Part shown: positions 29,283-41,042 of the stretch, piece after piece
Layout: every line of letters begins with the position of its first letter
Numbering within the stretch: the first letter of the stretch is position 1
Assembly (NCBI RefSeq): GCF_014279835.1
Contig: NZ_CP047942.1
Location: 868,001 to 932,000 of the forward strand
Reading direction: 5' to 3'
DNA: 64,000 nucleotides
DNA from: Synechococcus sp. MVIR-18-1
Lineage (GTDB): Bacteria; Cyanobacteriota; Cyanobacteriia; PCC-6307; Cyanobiaceae
The notes under the pieces: model-generated
Database searches by the model: none
What the model was told of the DNA's origin: nothing
The model's input: the letters and a program-made list of their open reading frames with translations, nothing else
Made by a program: the position numbers and the translations under genes

Positions 29283-30619
29283 CGGCATGAGATCGTCGAA
29301 GAGCTGGCCCAGTGAAGATGCACCCAGCTTGCGTGAACGGTCGGAAGTGCCCATCCCTCTTCTCTGCGATCAACATGCCAGCCATCAACCTGCCACAGCG
29401 GTTGCCATCTGCCCATAGGTTCCTCGCTGAGCTCCCAGCGGTGAAATTCATGTCCCATCCACTGATCACCCGCTTTCAGGAGCAAGCTGTCGTGGGATGC
29501 CGTTAAGTGGCGATAGCCCACCTGCAATCTCCCGCGTTGGGCGTGAAACGGTAAGACCCCTGCCATGGCATGGGTTTGTCCCTCCCCATCCATCAAACTG
29601 GTTCCCAGCATCAACATCCCGCCGCATTCGGCGTACAGCGGTTTGTGTTTTACCCAGTTGCGCAGGCCTAACAGGCTTTGTTGGCATCGGCTCAGTTGTT
29701 CGGCATGCAGTTCAGGGAAGCCTCCAGGGATCACAAGTCCATAGGCCGCTTGCGGCAACGGCTCGTCCTCCAAGGGGTGCCAAGGGATTACCGGCATCCC
29801 CAGTGCCTCGAGGCAATCCTGCATCTCGGGATAACGGAAATGGAAGGCGTTGTCCTGGGCGACGGCCACTGGCAGTGGCTCTCGCTGGGTGTCCTGTGCC
29901 AGAGCGTTCGCGAGCACGGTTTGGATCGGTTCTGGACCTCGCGTTGGCGCTGCCATCAGCCTCTCAAAGACCCCCATCTCCAGATGTTGATCAGCGATCG
30001 CTGCCCATTGCCCCAGGCGAACATTCAGTTGATCGAGTTCGTGGGCTGGAGCTAAGCCCAAATGCCGGCTGGGTAGTTCGAGGCTTGAATCCCGCGGAAG
30101 ACAGCCCAGGCAGGGCACGTCAATGGAGGTCAAGACATCTTCGAGAAGCAAGCGATGGCGCTCAGTGCTGACGCGATTGAGCACCACACCAGCCAGTTGC
30201 ACGTCGGGGTCAAGATCACGAAATCCGCTCACGAGGGCGGCGAGCGATCGCGCTTGGCCGCCGGCATCCACCACCAGCACCACTGGCAAATTCAGGTGTT
30301 TGGCGACGGCGGCGCTGCTTCCTTCGCCCGTTGAGCCGATCCCATCGAATAGGCCCATCACCCCCTCCACGAGGGCTAAGTCGCAGCGACCTCCATAGCC
30401 ATGGAAACTGGTCTTCACCCAGTCGGGTCCGCACAAGGGCAGGTCGAGATTGCGACAAGGGCGCCCGGCGCTGGCCCCAAGCACTTGGGGGTCGAGGTAA
30501 TCAGGCCCCACCTTGAAAGGTTGGATGCTCAATCCCCTCTGTTGGGCCCAGGCGATCAGGCTGAGGCTGAGCAGAGTTTTGCCGCTGCTGCTCGATGGAG
30601 CAGCGATCACACAGGCCAT
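29231..30619 (-). CDS. cobB: Cobyrinic acid a,c-diamide synthase
   Basis: CobB/CbiA amidates the a and c side chains of cobyrinic acid in cobalamin (pseudocobalamin) synthesis. The 462-residue protein has an N-terminal P-loop-like APSSSSGKTLLSLSL (7-21) and GPDYLDP. Its C-terminal class I glutamine amidotransferase domain carries the nucleophile Cys in YAECGGMLML. It lies between opcA and acylphosphatase on the minus strand. Confidence 0.93.
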   Translation of the reverse strand: MACVIAAPSSSSGKTLLSLSLIAWAQQRGLSIQPFKVGPDYLDPQVLGASAGRPCRNLDLPLCGPDWVKTSFHGYGGRCDLALVEGVMGLFDGIGSTGEGSSAAVAKHLNLPVVLVVDAGGQARSLAALVSGFRDLDPDVQLAGVVLNRVSTERHRLLLEDVLTSIDVPCLGCLPRDSSLELPSRHLGLAPAHELDQLNVRLGQWAAIADQHLEMGVFERLMAAPTRGPEPIQTVLANALAQDTQREPLPVAVAQDNAFHFRYPEMQDCLEALGMPVIPWHPLEDEPLPQAAYGLVIPGGFPELHAEQLSRCQQSLLGLRNWVKHKPLYAECGGMLMLGTSLMDGEGQTHAMAGVLPFHAQRGRLQVGYRHLTASHDSLLLKAGDQWMGHEFHRWELSEEPMGRWQPLWQVDGWHVDRREEGWALPTVHASWVHLHWASSSTISCRWRAALETVATQIATDS

Positions 30620-30635
30620 GCTGCTCAGCTAGGAA

Positions 30636-31931
30636 TCAACTCAGAAGCTTGGCAGCCAGAGGGGCAGCTGCAGCTAGGAGCGGGTTTGAGGAGTCGTGCC
30701 CACCTTCAAGGAGGCGAGCCATGTCGGCTTCCACATGGGTATGGAGCAAGGGCACCACTTCTTCCACGAGTTCCATGCTGGCCATGCCCCCAGCTTCAAG
30801 GCGCATGCAACCCCCGGATTCTGCGCAGAGAATCACGCACATCGCCCCGCCATGCTCGGGTTTGGAAATCATCCGCAGTCCCACGATTTGTCCTGGATGA
30901 ATGCTGGGTTGCCCCATGGGTACGGGAGACACCCGCAGCGGCACCTCTGTTCCATCAGGACGTTGGAACATCCCACTGATATCGGAATCGCCGGTTTTGG
31001 CATCATGCCGACCGGTCTCTTTCAGGGTCCAACCCAGTCGATCTGCAATCCAAGAGGCCAACAGAAGGCCTTGGACAGGGTGATCTCCCTCGACATCGAT
31101 GTCGAGTTGCACCACATGGCTCAGGGCATCGCGGCGGTGCGGGGGATCAAACACCATCGCCAGGGTTTGATGCCAGCTGCCCAGCCTCAGCCAGTTGAGA
31201 TCATTCACGGCTTGCCCGCTTGCGAGCCTGGTGGCGAGAAGGTTCAGGCAGTAAGAGGGATCACCAAGAGCGGAATCGAGAATCAGCCTGCGAGGACTGA
31301 TCGAGAGCTGCTCCAATAGCTCAGGCGATTCATCGAGCGGCCCGTTCCACCACACCCAAGAGGGCAGGTCATCGGGAAGCAAGGGCTGCAAGGTGTCGAG
31401 TCCTTCCTGCAGGGCTTTCGTTCCACCGCGGAGCACCACCACATCACCACAGGCAACGGTGCCCCCGCCTTCTTCCGGTAAGGGGCAATAAGCGGCCACC
31501 AAGGTTTCCAACGGGCGTGTGGAATCCAAACTTGGCGCCAGGGTGATCAAGCGCCGTGGTCTGAGCGTGCTTAAGGCCCCGTCAACATGTTGACCACGAA
31601 GGTCATCACTGGTTTTGCTGCCATCAACCTTGGCCAGACTGTTTGACACCGAGCTCCCCAAGGGCGGGGTGCTGAGGGGGAGATCAAGCTCAAGGATTGC
31701 TTTCCGCCCAGCCTCTTCCACCTCGTCGCGTTGGACACCCATGATTGGGCCCTGGATTCTGCCCGTGCGGACCAGCTGTTGTTCCACCCAGGCTGGCTGC
31801 CAGATCAACAGGCAAAAGGTGTGGGCCCCAATGCTGCTGGCTTGGTCGCGGGACCACAATTGATTGAGGTAATTGGAAACCTCCGATGGAGGGAGCTCGA
31901 GGGGAGTTTGAAGCGTGAGCTGAGGGGACAT
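30636..31931 (-). CDS. opcA: Glucose-6-phosphate dehydrogenase assembly protein
   Basis: OpcA activates and assembles glucose-6-phosphate dehydrogenase in cyanobacteria. The 431-residue protein lies directly downstream of zwf, as in other cyanobacteria. It carries OpcA-type segments RRLITLAPSLDSTRP, GDVVVLRGG and ASWIADRLGWTL. No catalytic motifs are expected. The 56-base gap to zwf fits one operon. Confidence 0.93.
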   Translation of the reverse strand: MSPQLTLQTPLELPPSEVSNYLNQLWSRDQASSIGAHTFCLLIWQPAWVEQQLVRTGRIQGPIMGVQRDEVEEAGRKAILELDLPLSTPPLGSSVSNSLAKVDGSKTSDDLRGQHVDGALSTLRPRRLITLAPSLDSTRPLETLVAAYCPLPEEGGGTVACGDVVVLRGGTKALQEGLDTLQPLLPDDLPSWVWWNGPLDESPELLEQLSISPRRLILDSALGDPSYCLNLLATRLASGQAVNDLNWLRLGSWHQTLAMVFDPPHRRDALSHVVQLDIDVEGDHPVQGLLLASWIADRLGWTLKETGRHDAKTGDSDISGMFQRPDGTEVPLRVSPVPMGQPSIHPGQIVGLRMISKPEHGGAMCVILCAESGGCMRLEAGGMASMELVEEVVPLLHTHVEADMARLLEGGHDSSNPLLAAAAPLAAKLLS

Positions 31932-31987
31932 GCTGCGGCCTGAAGGAGGGCGGTATCGAGGTGAGCTTGGGTGTTGTTTGGGGCTGT

Positions 31988-33511
31988 CTAGGGGCGACGC
32001 CAGAGCAGGCCGTCTCGTGCCAGCAGGGCGTCAGCAGCGGCAGGTCCCCAGGTGCGTGACTCGTAGGGATGGATCGGCAACTTCCAGGGGCTGTCTTCGA
32101 TGAGTTCCAACAGAGGGGTATAGAGCCTCCAAGCTGCCTCGACTTCATCGCTCCGCGTGAACAGCGTTGGATCGCTCAACATCGCGTCCGCCAGTAGGCG
32201 TACATAGCCCTCATCAGAGGGTTCACCAAAGGATTCGTCGTAAGAGAATTCCATTTCGACAGGCCGGCTGCGCATGCCGGAACCTGGAGATTTCACTTCA
32301 AATTTGAACTCAGCACCCTCATCAGGCTGAATGCGCAGGATGAGCTGGTTGGCTGTTGGACTGCCACCGGCAGCATCGAAGAGGTGAACGGGTGCTTCGC
32401 GGAAGGTCAAGACCACTTCGCTCAGACGCTTGGCGAGGCGCTTGCCGGTGCGCACATAGAAAGGAACGCCCTGCCAGCGCCAGTTATCGATGAACAGCTT
32501 CATCGCCACGTACGTTTCCGTGGTGCTGTGGGGATCGACGCCTGGTTCTTGCCGGTAGCCGCTGAGAGGTGCGCCATCGCTTCCTCCCGGCCCGTATTGA
32601 CCGCGGATGCAGCAGTTCCAGGGTTCAAGTTCATCGGCAAGGCGTGCCGCTTGAAGAACCTTGGCCTTTTCACTGCGGATGGCCTCTGGATCAAAACGTC
32701 CAGGGGTTTCCATGGCGGTGATCGCCAACATTTGGGTTAGGTGGTTTTGCACCATGTCGCGCAGGGCGCCAGAGGTTTCGTAGTAGCCGGCGCGTTCCTC
32801 CACTCCGACGGTTTCAGAGGCAGTGATCTGAACGCTGGAGATGTAGTTCCGATTCCAGATGGGCTCGAAAATCGCGTTGGCGAACCGCATCACCATGATG
32901 TTTTGGACCGTTTCCTTCCCGAGGTAGTGGTCGATGCGAAAGATCTGGTTCTCTTGGCCGCAGCCTTGAACCACCTTGTTTAGGGATTGGGCGCTGCCGT
33001 AGTCCCGTCCGAATGGTTTTTCAATGACAACGCGGCTGCGCTGGGGATCTTTCAGCAGGCCAGCATCGGCCAGGGCTCGGCAGCCACCCGCATAAAACTT
33101 CGGCGACACCGATAGGTAGAAGGTGCGGTTGCTTCGTGTGGCTCTTTGACGGTCGATCTCCTGAAGTCGACCCCCGAGCTTCACGACGTCTTCAGGTTTC
33201 TGAAGGTCCACCGGTTCGTAAAACATTCCGGCGGCAAATTGCTCCCACGCTTCGGGATGGTCGCGAACCTTGTCACCCATCGCCTCAGCCATTTTGCTGC
33301 GGAATTCTTCGTCGCTCCAAGGTCTTCTGGCGCAGCCCAGGAGGGCAAATTCGCTGGGAAGTCGTCGTTGCTGAAATAACTCGAAGAGGGCTGGAACCAG
33401 TTTGCGATGGGTGAGGTCGCCGCTCGCTCCAAAAATCACCAGGCACTGTGGAGCGATAACCCGTTCCTGTCGCAGCCCAACCCTGAGTGGGTTCGTGATC
33501 GTTGCGGTCAT
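31988..33511 (-). CDS. zwf: Glucose-6-phosphate 1-dehydrogenase
   Basis: Zwf makes 6-phosphogluconolactone and NADPH, feeding the oxidative pentose phosphate pathway at night. The 507-residue protein has the NADP loop GASGDLTHRK (28-37). The substrate site RIDHYLGKE with the catalytic His region lies near residue 200. Later conserved NHLTQMLA and RTGKRLAKR are also present. It heads the zwf-opcA-cobB cluster. Confidence 0.97.
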   Translation of the reverse strand: MTATITNPLRVGLRQERVIAPQCLVIFGASGDLTHRKLVPALFELFQQRRLPSEFALLGCARRPWSDEEFRSKMAEAMGDKVRDHPEAWEQFAAGMFYEPVDLQKPEDVVKLGGRLQEIDRQRATRSNRTFYLSVSPKFYAGGCRALADAGLLKDPQRSRVVIEKPFGRDYGSAQSLNKVVQGCGQENQIFRIDHYLGKETVQNIMVMRFANAIFEPIWNRNYISSVQITASETVGVEERAGYYETSGALRDMVQNHLTQMLAITAMETPGRFDPEAIRSEKAKVLQAARLADELEPWNCCIRGQYGPGGSDGAPLSGYRQEPGVDPHSTTETYVAMKLFIDNWRWQGVPFYVRTGKRLAKRLSEVVLTFREAPVHLFDAAGGSPTANQLILRIQPDEGAEFKFEVKSPGSGMRSRPVEMEFSYDESFGEPSDEGYVRLLADAMLSDPTLFTRSDEVEAAWRLYTPLLELIEDSPWKLPIHPYESRTWGPAAADALLARDGLLWRRP

Positions 33512-33623
33512 GGCTACAGCAGCTCTTAGGCAGGTTTAACCAGGATTTCTCGATCGGACAGCGCAATTGCTCCTGCAGGCCGTGTTTTGTGGCTGTCTCC
33601 TGAAAAACAACAGGATTAGACAT

Positions 33624-33650
33624 TAAAAAAGCCCGCTTTTGGCGGGCTTG
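33624..33650 (-). terminator. Rho-independent terminator of petH
   Basis: On the minus strand AAGCCCGCC, a short AAA loop and GCGGGCTT are followed by a T-run. It sits just after the petH stop, before zwf. Confidence 0.9.
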
Positions 33651-33669
33651 ATTCATTTACATCAGAGGT

Positions 33670-34848
<1,179 letters not shown>

Positions 34849-35010
34849 CTATAAGCGTCACCACTGACTTGCAAATCAGTTTTCGCTGAATTGAAGTTTC
34901 TTCCTTAGAGTCAGCGTCATCAATCTCTCAGGATTAGAAGCGAAAACGGTTTGGCATCTTTCAGTGGTCTGACACAACTGAAGCGCGGCGAAACGCCCAG
35001 AGGAGAGGCG

Positions 35011-35508
35011 ATGTCGTCGCATCACCAGCCCATTGAACAGACTGTTGAAAGGATGTCTGATGGCGTCCGCCGCCTTGCTGCTCAGCTGCTCACACCGGTA
35101 TCTGCGGATCAGATCTGGGCTGTTTTGACGGATTACGACCAACTCAGTGCTTTCATTCCCAACCTTGCAAGCAGCCGGTTACTGCTTCGAGAAGGAAATA
35201 AAGTTCACTTGCAACAAGAGGGATGTCAGCAATTCCTAGGAATGAAATTTTCGGCTTCCGTAGAGCTTGTGCTTGAAGAATTTGCTCCTGAGGGGACGCT
35301 GAAATTCAAGATGAAAAAGGGTGATTTTCGGCGCTTTGAGGGAACCTGGAGGTTGAAAACCATGCCAGAAGCAACGGCTCTTTTCTACGAACTCACGGTT
35401 CAGGGATGTTTAGGGATGCCAATCGGCTTGATTGAGCAACGACTGCGTGACGATCTCACCACCAACCTCAAAGCAGTTGAAGCAGAAGCGCGACGCAGAT
35501 CTCGTTAG
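35011..35508 (+). CDS. START-like (SRPBCC/COQ10-type cyclase) protein
   Basis: The 165-residue protein from the ATG at 35011 is preceded by AGGAGAGG, a good ribosome-binding site, so the longer frame from 34951 is rejected. The LTPVSADQIWAVLTDYDQL start and the later VELVLEEFAPEGTLKF are typical of the ligand-cavity fold. Cyanobacterial members probably bind lipids, quinones or pigments; no ligand can be named. Confidence 0.85.
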   Translation: MSSHHQPIEQTVERMSDGVRRLAAQLLTPVSADQIWAVLTDYDQLSAFIPNLASSRLLLREGNKVHLQQEGCQQFLGMKFSASVELVLEEFAPEGTLKFKMKKGDFRRFEGTWRLKTMPEATALFYELTVQGCLGMPIGLIEQRLRDDLTTNLKAVEAEARRRSR

Positions 35509-35653
35509 TTGTTGGCTGATCTTTTGACAGCCTGATGCCAATCCATTGGATTGGGATTGGTTTTTTGTTGTTGCGTTCGACCGTGGTGGTCTAGATCTCC
35601 AGAACCTGGTGTGTGCCGTCTGCTTGCGGCCTAGTTCATCCACGGTTTGGCAT

Positions 35654-35683
35654 AAAAAAACTCCCCCCGAGAGGAGAGTCTTT
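35654..35683 (-). terminator. Rho-independent terminator after tRNA-Glu
   Basis: The minus strand has ACTCTCC, loop TCTC, then GGGGGGAGT and a long T-run, about 35 bases after the tRNA 3' end. Confidence 0.8.
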
Positions 35684-35715
35684 GATCAAACTCGATGAAA
35701 TTTCATCCAGTTCTT

Positions 35716-35791
<76 letters not shown>

Positions 35792-35837
35792 AAGAACGTG
35801 ATCGAAAAGTCTTCTGAACTTCCGCCACCCTGTGAAA

Positions 35838-36989
35838 TTAAGGTTCAGCCTGACCCTCCGTCAAGACAACGTTCTCCTTCTCTTGACCTTGGCCCTGCCA
35901 GACGGGCACGTTGAAGGTGAAGCAAGCTCCTTTGTCTGGTTCTGAGATCACCCAGATCCGGCCGCCATGGACTTCAACAATGCGCCTGCAGACCGAGAGT
36001 CCAACCCCGAAGCCTGAGGCTCCAGCTGATGTTTGAGGGAGCCGGACGCGGTCAAGAAAAATGCGCTGTTGCTCTTCTTCCGGAATCCCTGGCCCGCTGT
36101 CGCAGATACTCACCTGCACCCACTGACTCGTGCGATGCAGCATGGTCAAGGAGATCAAACCTCCGTTGGGTGTGTACTTCAGCGCATTTTCCAGCAAATT
36201 CAGGAGCACCTGGCGCATCCTGCGCTGATCGGCAAACACCTTGGGAAGATCCGCAGGGATGTCGGTGTGGATGGTCACATCTCTGCCGAGCCAAAGTTTC
36301 TCGAGTTCCAGAATCGCTTCGGCGGCAACACTGGCTAAATCCAGGCGCTGGGGATTGAACAAGGCCTCCCAGCGTGTGCTCCCCACCTCCAACAGATCCA
36401 TGGAAAGCAACGCGATTTCCTCGAGGCGTCTTTTGAGGACATCCCTGAATCGATGGATATCGATTTGGCCTAGTTCTTGACTTTGCACAGCAAGCGTGGC
36501 CGCGGTGAGTGGTGTACGCACTTCATGGGCCACCATGCGCAGCAAGCGCTCTTGGGCTTGCAGGCGGTCAATCAGGGTTTCGTTTTCCTGACGCAGCACC
36601 AGCAACTGATCCTCGAGCTGAAGCTCTCTTTGGGTGCGGCTGCCGTCGAGCTCTGTTGGCTTGAGACTCAAGCCAAGGCCACTCACCACCTCGTCTTGCT
36701 GCCAGCGCGGCAACCAGCCACGCAATTGCTGAAAGATGCTGCTGCCCGCAAACACCTGTTTTGGCTGCGGTTGCAGCTTCACCAACGATGGGGTGACAAC
36801 CAAGCGGTGCAGTTCCAGCAACTCAGGTTGTTGGCTTGGATCTGAGATTTGAAGACTGACGTCGAACCCGCAATCTTCGTTCTGCAGGAATTCGACCAAC
36901 TCGCGGAGGTCGCGGCTGGACAGATGGTGGCGACCAGCAACGAGTAACAAACTCAGTTGTTGGCGCGGATTGCGATCAATCCCATCCAC
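35838..36989 (-). CDS. sasA: Circadian adaptive-response sensory kinase
   Basis: SasA reads the KaiC clock and phosphorylates RpaA to drive day/night transcription. The 383-residue protein has a KaiB-like thioredoxin-fold sensor domain (about 10-95). The HisKA helix follows with His155 ([14 protein letters not shown]). The ATP-binding domain has N box [12 protein letters not shown]1 [11 protein letters not shown] and G2 [12 protein letters not shown]. Length matches the family. Divergent from the gene at 37093. Confidence 0.95.
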   Translation of the reverse strand: MDGIDRNPRQQLSLLLVAGRHHLSSRDLRELVEFLQNEDCGFDVSLQISDPSQQPELLELHRLVVTPSLVKLQPQPKQVFAGSSIFQQLRGWLPRWQQDEVVSGLGLSLKPTELDGSRTQRELQLEDQLLVLRQENETLIDRLQAQERLLRMVAHEVRTPLTAATLAVQSQELGQIDIHRFRDVLKRRLEEIALLSMDLLEVGSTRWEALFNPQRLDLASVAAEAILELEKLWLGRDVTIHTDIPADLPKVFADQRRMRQVLLNLLENALKYTPNGGLISLTMLHRTSQWVQVSICDSGPGIPEEEQQRIFLDRVRLPQTSAGASGFGVGLSVCRRIVEVHGGRIWVISEPDKGACFTFNVPVWQGQGQEKENVVLTEGQAEP

Positions 36990-37092
36990 CGACGGAGCTT
37001 CGCAATGTTGAGGCTTACCTTATGGGTTTTTGACCTGTCCCGCAGATCCGCTAAGAAGAAGGAGAACACTCTGTTGTTACCTAGGAGACGGC

Positions 37093-37665
37093 ATGTCCCT
37101 TCTGCCGCTTGAACAACGGGGCTCAAAGCCACCGAACGGAGAGCCTCCAGTCTCCGAAAGGATGTACTTAGACAGCAATCTGAGGCGGTGGTTTGCGCGG
37201 AACCTTGGACTCTGGAGGTCTAGACGTCAATATCTTTTCAACAATGAGGAAGTCTTTTTCCTGGACATGATGATCCGGGTTGAGATCTTCTCGGAATTTC
37301 AATTTGGTGAGCCTCGCTACCGCTTCAGTTGGTGGCCTGAACGAGAAACAGACTTTTTTGATCGAAACCCCCGTTACGAGAAGGCCGGCGTCATGGAAGC
37401 CACATTGATGGGCCACCAACTCCAGCGGAATCGTGCCTACCTAGAGCCAACGGCTCACCGCACGCAGATCAGGCAGGTGGATGAACACGAAATGATCTTC
37501 GAATCTCATTATGGAGACTGGGATGTGCAGGAGTACACCCGGATGATTTATGACGACCGCTATCGCTCTCGAGCCATTTACAGCTGGCAAAACAACGTGC
37601 TCGAGATCGTTGAACATCACCACGAAACGCGTATGGAGGATGCCTCAGCTCCGATTCCGGCCTGA
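37093..37665 (+). CDS. Conserved protein, possible CpeS/CpcS-like lipocalin fold
   Basis: The 190-residue protein starts at an ATG preceded by CTAGGAGACG. It is rich in aromatic and Arg residues. RNRAYLE and the following beta-strand segments (EMIFESHYGDWDVQEYT) resemble the lipocalin-like bilin lyase superfamily, but no clear lyase signature is seen. Other cyanobacterial functions are possible. It is divergent from sasA. Confidence 0.55.
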   Translation: MSLLPLEQRGSKPPNGEPPVSERMYLDSNLRRWFARNLGLWRSRRQYLFNNEEVFFLDMMIRVEIFSEFQFGEPRYRFSWWPERETDFFDRNPRYEKAGVMEATLMGHQLQRNRAYLEPTAHRTQIRQVDEHEMIFESHYGDWDVQEYTRMIYDDRYRSRAIYSWQNNVLEIVEHHHETRMEDASAPIPA

Positions 37666-37731
37666 AAAGATCCTGTTCGGGTCAATTTGGGTCAAATTTG
37701 GACATCTTTCCACTAGCCCTAAGCGGTGAAG

Positions 37732-38193
37732 ATGCGGCACCATGGCTGCGTATTCCGGTTTGATCCTTTGCGTCCCCTTAACCGACTCCGTTCTGCTCTG
37801 TCGGCACCATTGCTTTTGCTGCCTCTCTGCTTAGCAGCTCCTGCTGCGATGGCTCAGTCGGCCGCCAAGGCGCCAACGTCGCCTGCCAGCAATGATGACG
37901 TATTCCTGTATCGCGGCATGGGGTCGTCCTTCGTTTGCAACGCGCGCACAGCAGGGATTGAGTTCCCGAAAGCTGTTGGCGTTGCGGCGGCAACCTATGT
38001 CCAACTTCTGAATGGACGCCACGGCGGCAAGGTTGCATCCACAGGCAACAAGAAGCTGACCAATGAGCAGCTGTTTGCCGGTGCCGAATTTCAAATCATC
38101 ACCGGTGCCATGCAGTTCTGTCCCGACAAGGTGCCTGCCGACGTCAAGACCAAGGTGGAAGAAGCGTTGAAGAAAGCCAAGGCTGCAAAATAA
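37732..38193 (+). CDS. Secreted cyanobacterial protein, unknown
   Basis: The 153-residue protein has a signal peptide (hydrophobic LSAPLLLLPLCLAAPAAMA, cleavage near AMA-QS). The mature domain of about 100 residues begins DDVFLYRGMGSSFVCNA, has two Cys likely paired, and ends in a Lys-rich helix. A GTG at 37726 is an alternative start. Function unknown. Confidence 0.7.
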   Translation: MRHHGCVFRFDPLRPLNRLRSALSAPLLLLPLCLAAPAAMAQSAAKAPTSPASNDDVFLYRGMGSSFVCNARTAGIEFPKAVGVAAATYVQLLNGRHGGKVASTGNKKLTNEQLFAGAEFQIITGAMQFCPDKVPADVKTKVEEALKKAKAAK

Positions 38194-38293
38194 GCCGATC
38201 CTCTCGGCGTGAGAGTGGAGACACCCAGTTCAGGCTTGGTGCCTCCACGGCAGTGACGCCTGCACGCCAAGATCGGTGTAGAGACTCCTGTAC

Positions 38294-40924
38294 ATGGCTA
38301 CCGCCTCCACCACTGCTCCGACGATCCGGCTGAAGGATTACAAGCCTTTTCCCTGTCGCATTCCATCCATTGCTTTGGATGTGGTGATCGGCTCTGATTC
38401 GGTTGAGGTCAGCTCGCGCATGGAGCTGACTCCGGTGTTGGGATCGGAGCCGCAAGCCCTCGAGCTTCAAGGGGTGGATTTGCGCTTGCAATCGATTGCC
38501 ATCGATCACCACGAGCTCAAACCCTCTGACTACAGCATTACTTCGGAAAAACTGATCATTCACCAGCCCCCGCAGGTGCCTTTTCAGCTCAAGACGGTGT
38601 GCAGGATTGACCCGCAGGCCAATACCTCGCTTGAAGGCCTTTATGCCAGTGGGGGGATGTTGACCACCCAGTGCGAAGCCGAGGGATTTAGGCGGATTAC
38701 TTACCACCCGGATCGTCCCGATGTGCTCAGTCGGTTCACGGTTCGCATCGAGGCCGATCGCGAGCGTTATCCGGTGTTGCTCTCCAATGGCAACGCCTTA
38801 AGCGCTGGGCCCCTCGCTGGTGATCCCACCCGCCATGAGGTGACATGGGAGGACCCGTCCCTGAAGCCCTCCTATCTGTTTGCCCTTGTGGCCGGTGATC
38901 TTCACGAGGTTCGCGATCGGTTCGTCACCCTTTCGGGACGCAACGTGAGCCTGAGGCTTCACGTGGAGCCAGGCGATGAGCCCTTCACAGCCCATGCCAT
39001 GGAGTCGTTGAAGCGATCGATGGCCTGGGATGAACAGGTGTATGGCTTGGAATATGACCTTGATGAATTCAATACCGTTGCGGTGCGCCACTTCAACATG
39101 GGCGCGATGGAGAATAAAAGCCTCAATATTTTTAACTCCAAGTTGGTTCTTGCCGATGCAGAAACAGCATCAGATGCCGAACTTGAGCGGATTGAAAGTG
39201 TTGTTGCCCACGAGTATTTCCACAATTGGTCTGGCAATCGCATCACCTGCCGTGATTGGTTTCAGCTGTCCTTAAAGGAAGGGCTCACTGTCTTTAGGGA
39301 TCAATGTTTTACGGCTGATCTTCATTCAGAGGCTTTAAAGCGTATTGAGGATGCGGCCATGCTCCGCAATACGCAGTTTCGAGAAGACGCAGGTCCAACA
39401 GCCCACCCTGTGAAGCCAGATGCTTATCAAGCCATCGATAATTTTTATACGACCACGATTTATGAGAAGGGTGCTGAGTTAATACGCATGCTCAGAACGC
39501 TTCTGGGCGAGACACGATTCATGCGTGGTATGGCGCTGTATTTCAAACGCCATGACGGAGAAGCTGCCACGACGGACGATTTTGTAGCGGCGATTGCTGA
39601 GGGTGCATGTCTTGAAGGTGAGCCGCTTGGTTTTGATTTAAATCAGTTCAAACGTTGGTATGAACAAGCCGGTACTCCCACGGTGACCGTGGAGCGCACC
39701 TGGGATTCCACCAGCGGGGTGTTGCGCCTGAACTTGCGTCAAAGCACGCCTCCAACACCGGGGCAGCCGCAGAAGCAGCCCTTGGTGATTCCCTTGCTAT
39801 GGACCGTGGTCCCAGCCAATGGGGAGCCTGGGGAAGAGCAGCTTCTCGTGTTTGATCAGGAGGAGCACACGCTGGAACTCAAGGGGCTGCCGTGTTCAGA
39901 ACAGCCCCCTGCTCTTTCACTCTTCAGGCAATTTTCTGCTCCAGTGCACTGGGAAGCGAGTCAAGAGCCAGCTGAGCTGTTCACCCTTTTGGCCTGCGAC
40001 AACGATCCATTTGCCCGTTGGGATGCGGGGCAGCAGCTCTGGCGAAGGCTGTTGTTGGCTCGGGCCTCTGGAACTCCGAATGCCGATCTGGAAGGCCAGA
40101 TGTTGGAGGCTTTGACCAAGCTCTTGGCTCCAGATGGAGAACAAGATTCAGCAGTGCTCTCCACATTGATGGCCTTTCCCGGCGGCCCTGAGTTGGAAGC
40201 ACTTCAGCAGGAGGCTGACCCCCCCGCTTTGTACCGAGCGGCGTGCGAGCTGCGCGAGCAATTTGGTCAGTCTTTGGCCCCCCTGTTGCGGGAGCGGCTG
40301 AATGGTGTCGCGCCCGATCTTGCACTGGCATGGCCCGAGGGTCAGGGTCAGCGGCAACTCACCGGCTTGGTCTGGGCCTGGCTGGCTGCAGCTGGTGATT
40401 CAGCGGTGCGCAAAGCTGCTTTGGCTGCCGTCGGTGGTCCGTCGATGACCTTGGCACGTGCCGCTCTGCGGGCTCTTCAGCCTTTGGACTGCCCAGAACG
40501 AGAGGAAGCGTTGCGTCAATTCCACGATCGTTGGCAAGAGAAGCCAGTGATCTTTGACAGCTGGTTTGCCTTGGAGGCATCAACGCCTCGGGCGGATGGC
40601 TTGCAACGGGTGGCTTCCCTTTTGCAGCATCCACGCTTTGATCCGATGGCGCCCAATGCGGTGCGTGCGGTGTTGGGTGGATTCGCTGGCAACCTTTTGG
40701 TGTTTCACGCAGAGGATGGCAGTGGCTATCGGTTCATGGCGGAACAAATCATTGCCTTGGATCAGCGCAATGCGATTACCGCATCGCGCTTGGCAAAGGT
40801 CTTTAGTCGTTGGGGCACCTACAGCTCCAAGCGCCAAGCGCTTGTAAAGGCAGCCCTGCATCAACTCTCCTCTGCCCAGCTTTCCTCCAACACCCGAGAG
40901 GTTGTGCAGATGATGTTGGGATAA
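38294..40924 (+). CDS. pepN: Aminopeptidase N (M1 family)
   Basis: This zinc aminopeptidase trims N-terminal residues from peptides in the cytoplasm. The 876-residue protein has the substrate-binding GAMENKSLNIF near residue 270. The zinc motif VVAHEYFHNWSGNR follows near 305, and the third ligand Glu is in SLKEGLTVFRDQ. The four-domain length matches E. coli PepN. Confidence 0.96.
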   Translation: MATASTTAPTIRLKDYKPFPCRIPSIALDVVIGSDSVEVSSRMELTPVLGSEPQALELQGVDLRLQSIAIDHHELKPSDYSITSEKLIIHQPPQVPFQLKTVCRIDPQANTSLEGLYASGGMLTTQCEAEGFRRITYHPDRPDVLSRFTVRIEADRERYPVLLSNGNALSAGPLAGDPTRHEVTWEDPSLKPSYLFALVAGDLHEVRDRFVTLSGRNVSLRLHVEPGDEPFTAHAMESLKRSMAWDEQVYGLEYDLDEFNTVAVRHFNMGAMENKSLNIFNSKLVLADAETASDAELERIESVVAHEYFHNWSGNRITCRDWFQLSLKEGLTVFRDQCFTADLHSEALKRIEDAAMLRNTQFREDAGPTAHPVKPDAYQAIDNFYTTTIYEKGAELIRMLRTLLGETRFMRGMALYFKRHDGEAATTDDFVAAIAEGACLEGEPLGFDLNQFKRWYEQAGTPTVTVERTWDSTSGVLRLNLRQSTPPTPGQPQKQPLVIPLLWTVVPANGEPGEEQLLVFDQEEHTLELKGLPCSEQPPALSLFRQFSAPVHWEASQEPAELFTLLACDNDPFARWDAGQQLWRRLLLARASGTPNADLEGQMLEALTKLLAPDGEQDSAVLSTLMAFPGGPELEALQQEADPPALYRAACELREQFGQSLAPLLRERLNGVAPDLALAWPEGQGQRQLTGLVWAWLAAAGDSAVRKAALAAVGGPSMTLARAALRALQPLDCPEREEALRQFHDRWQEKPVIFDSWFALEASTPRADGLQRVASLLQHPRFDPMAPNAVRAVLGGFAGNLLVFHAEDGSGYRFMAEQIIALDQRNAITASRLAKVFSRWGTYSSKRQALVKAALHQLSSAQLSSNTREVVQMMLG

Positions 40925-41042
40925 AGGTAGCTCAACTAAAATATGACTTGATGATTGGAGAGAGTGGGCGAATTTGCTCGACTCTCCTCTGATCATAAGC
41001 TGATTGGAATCACTATCATTCACCTTGATTGGTGGGCTCTAA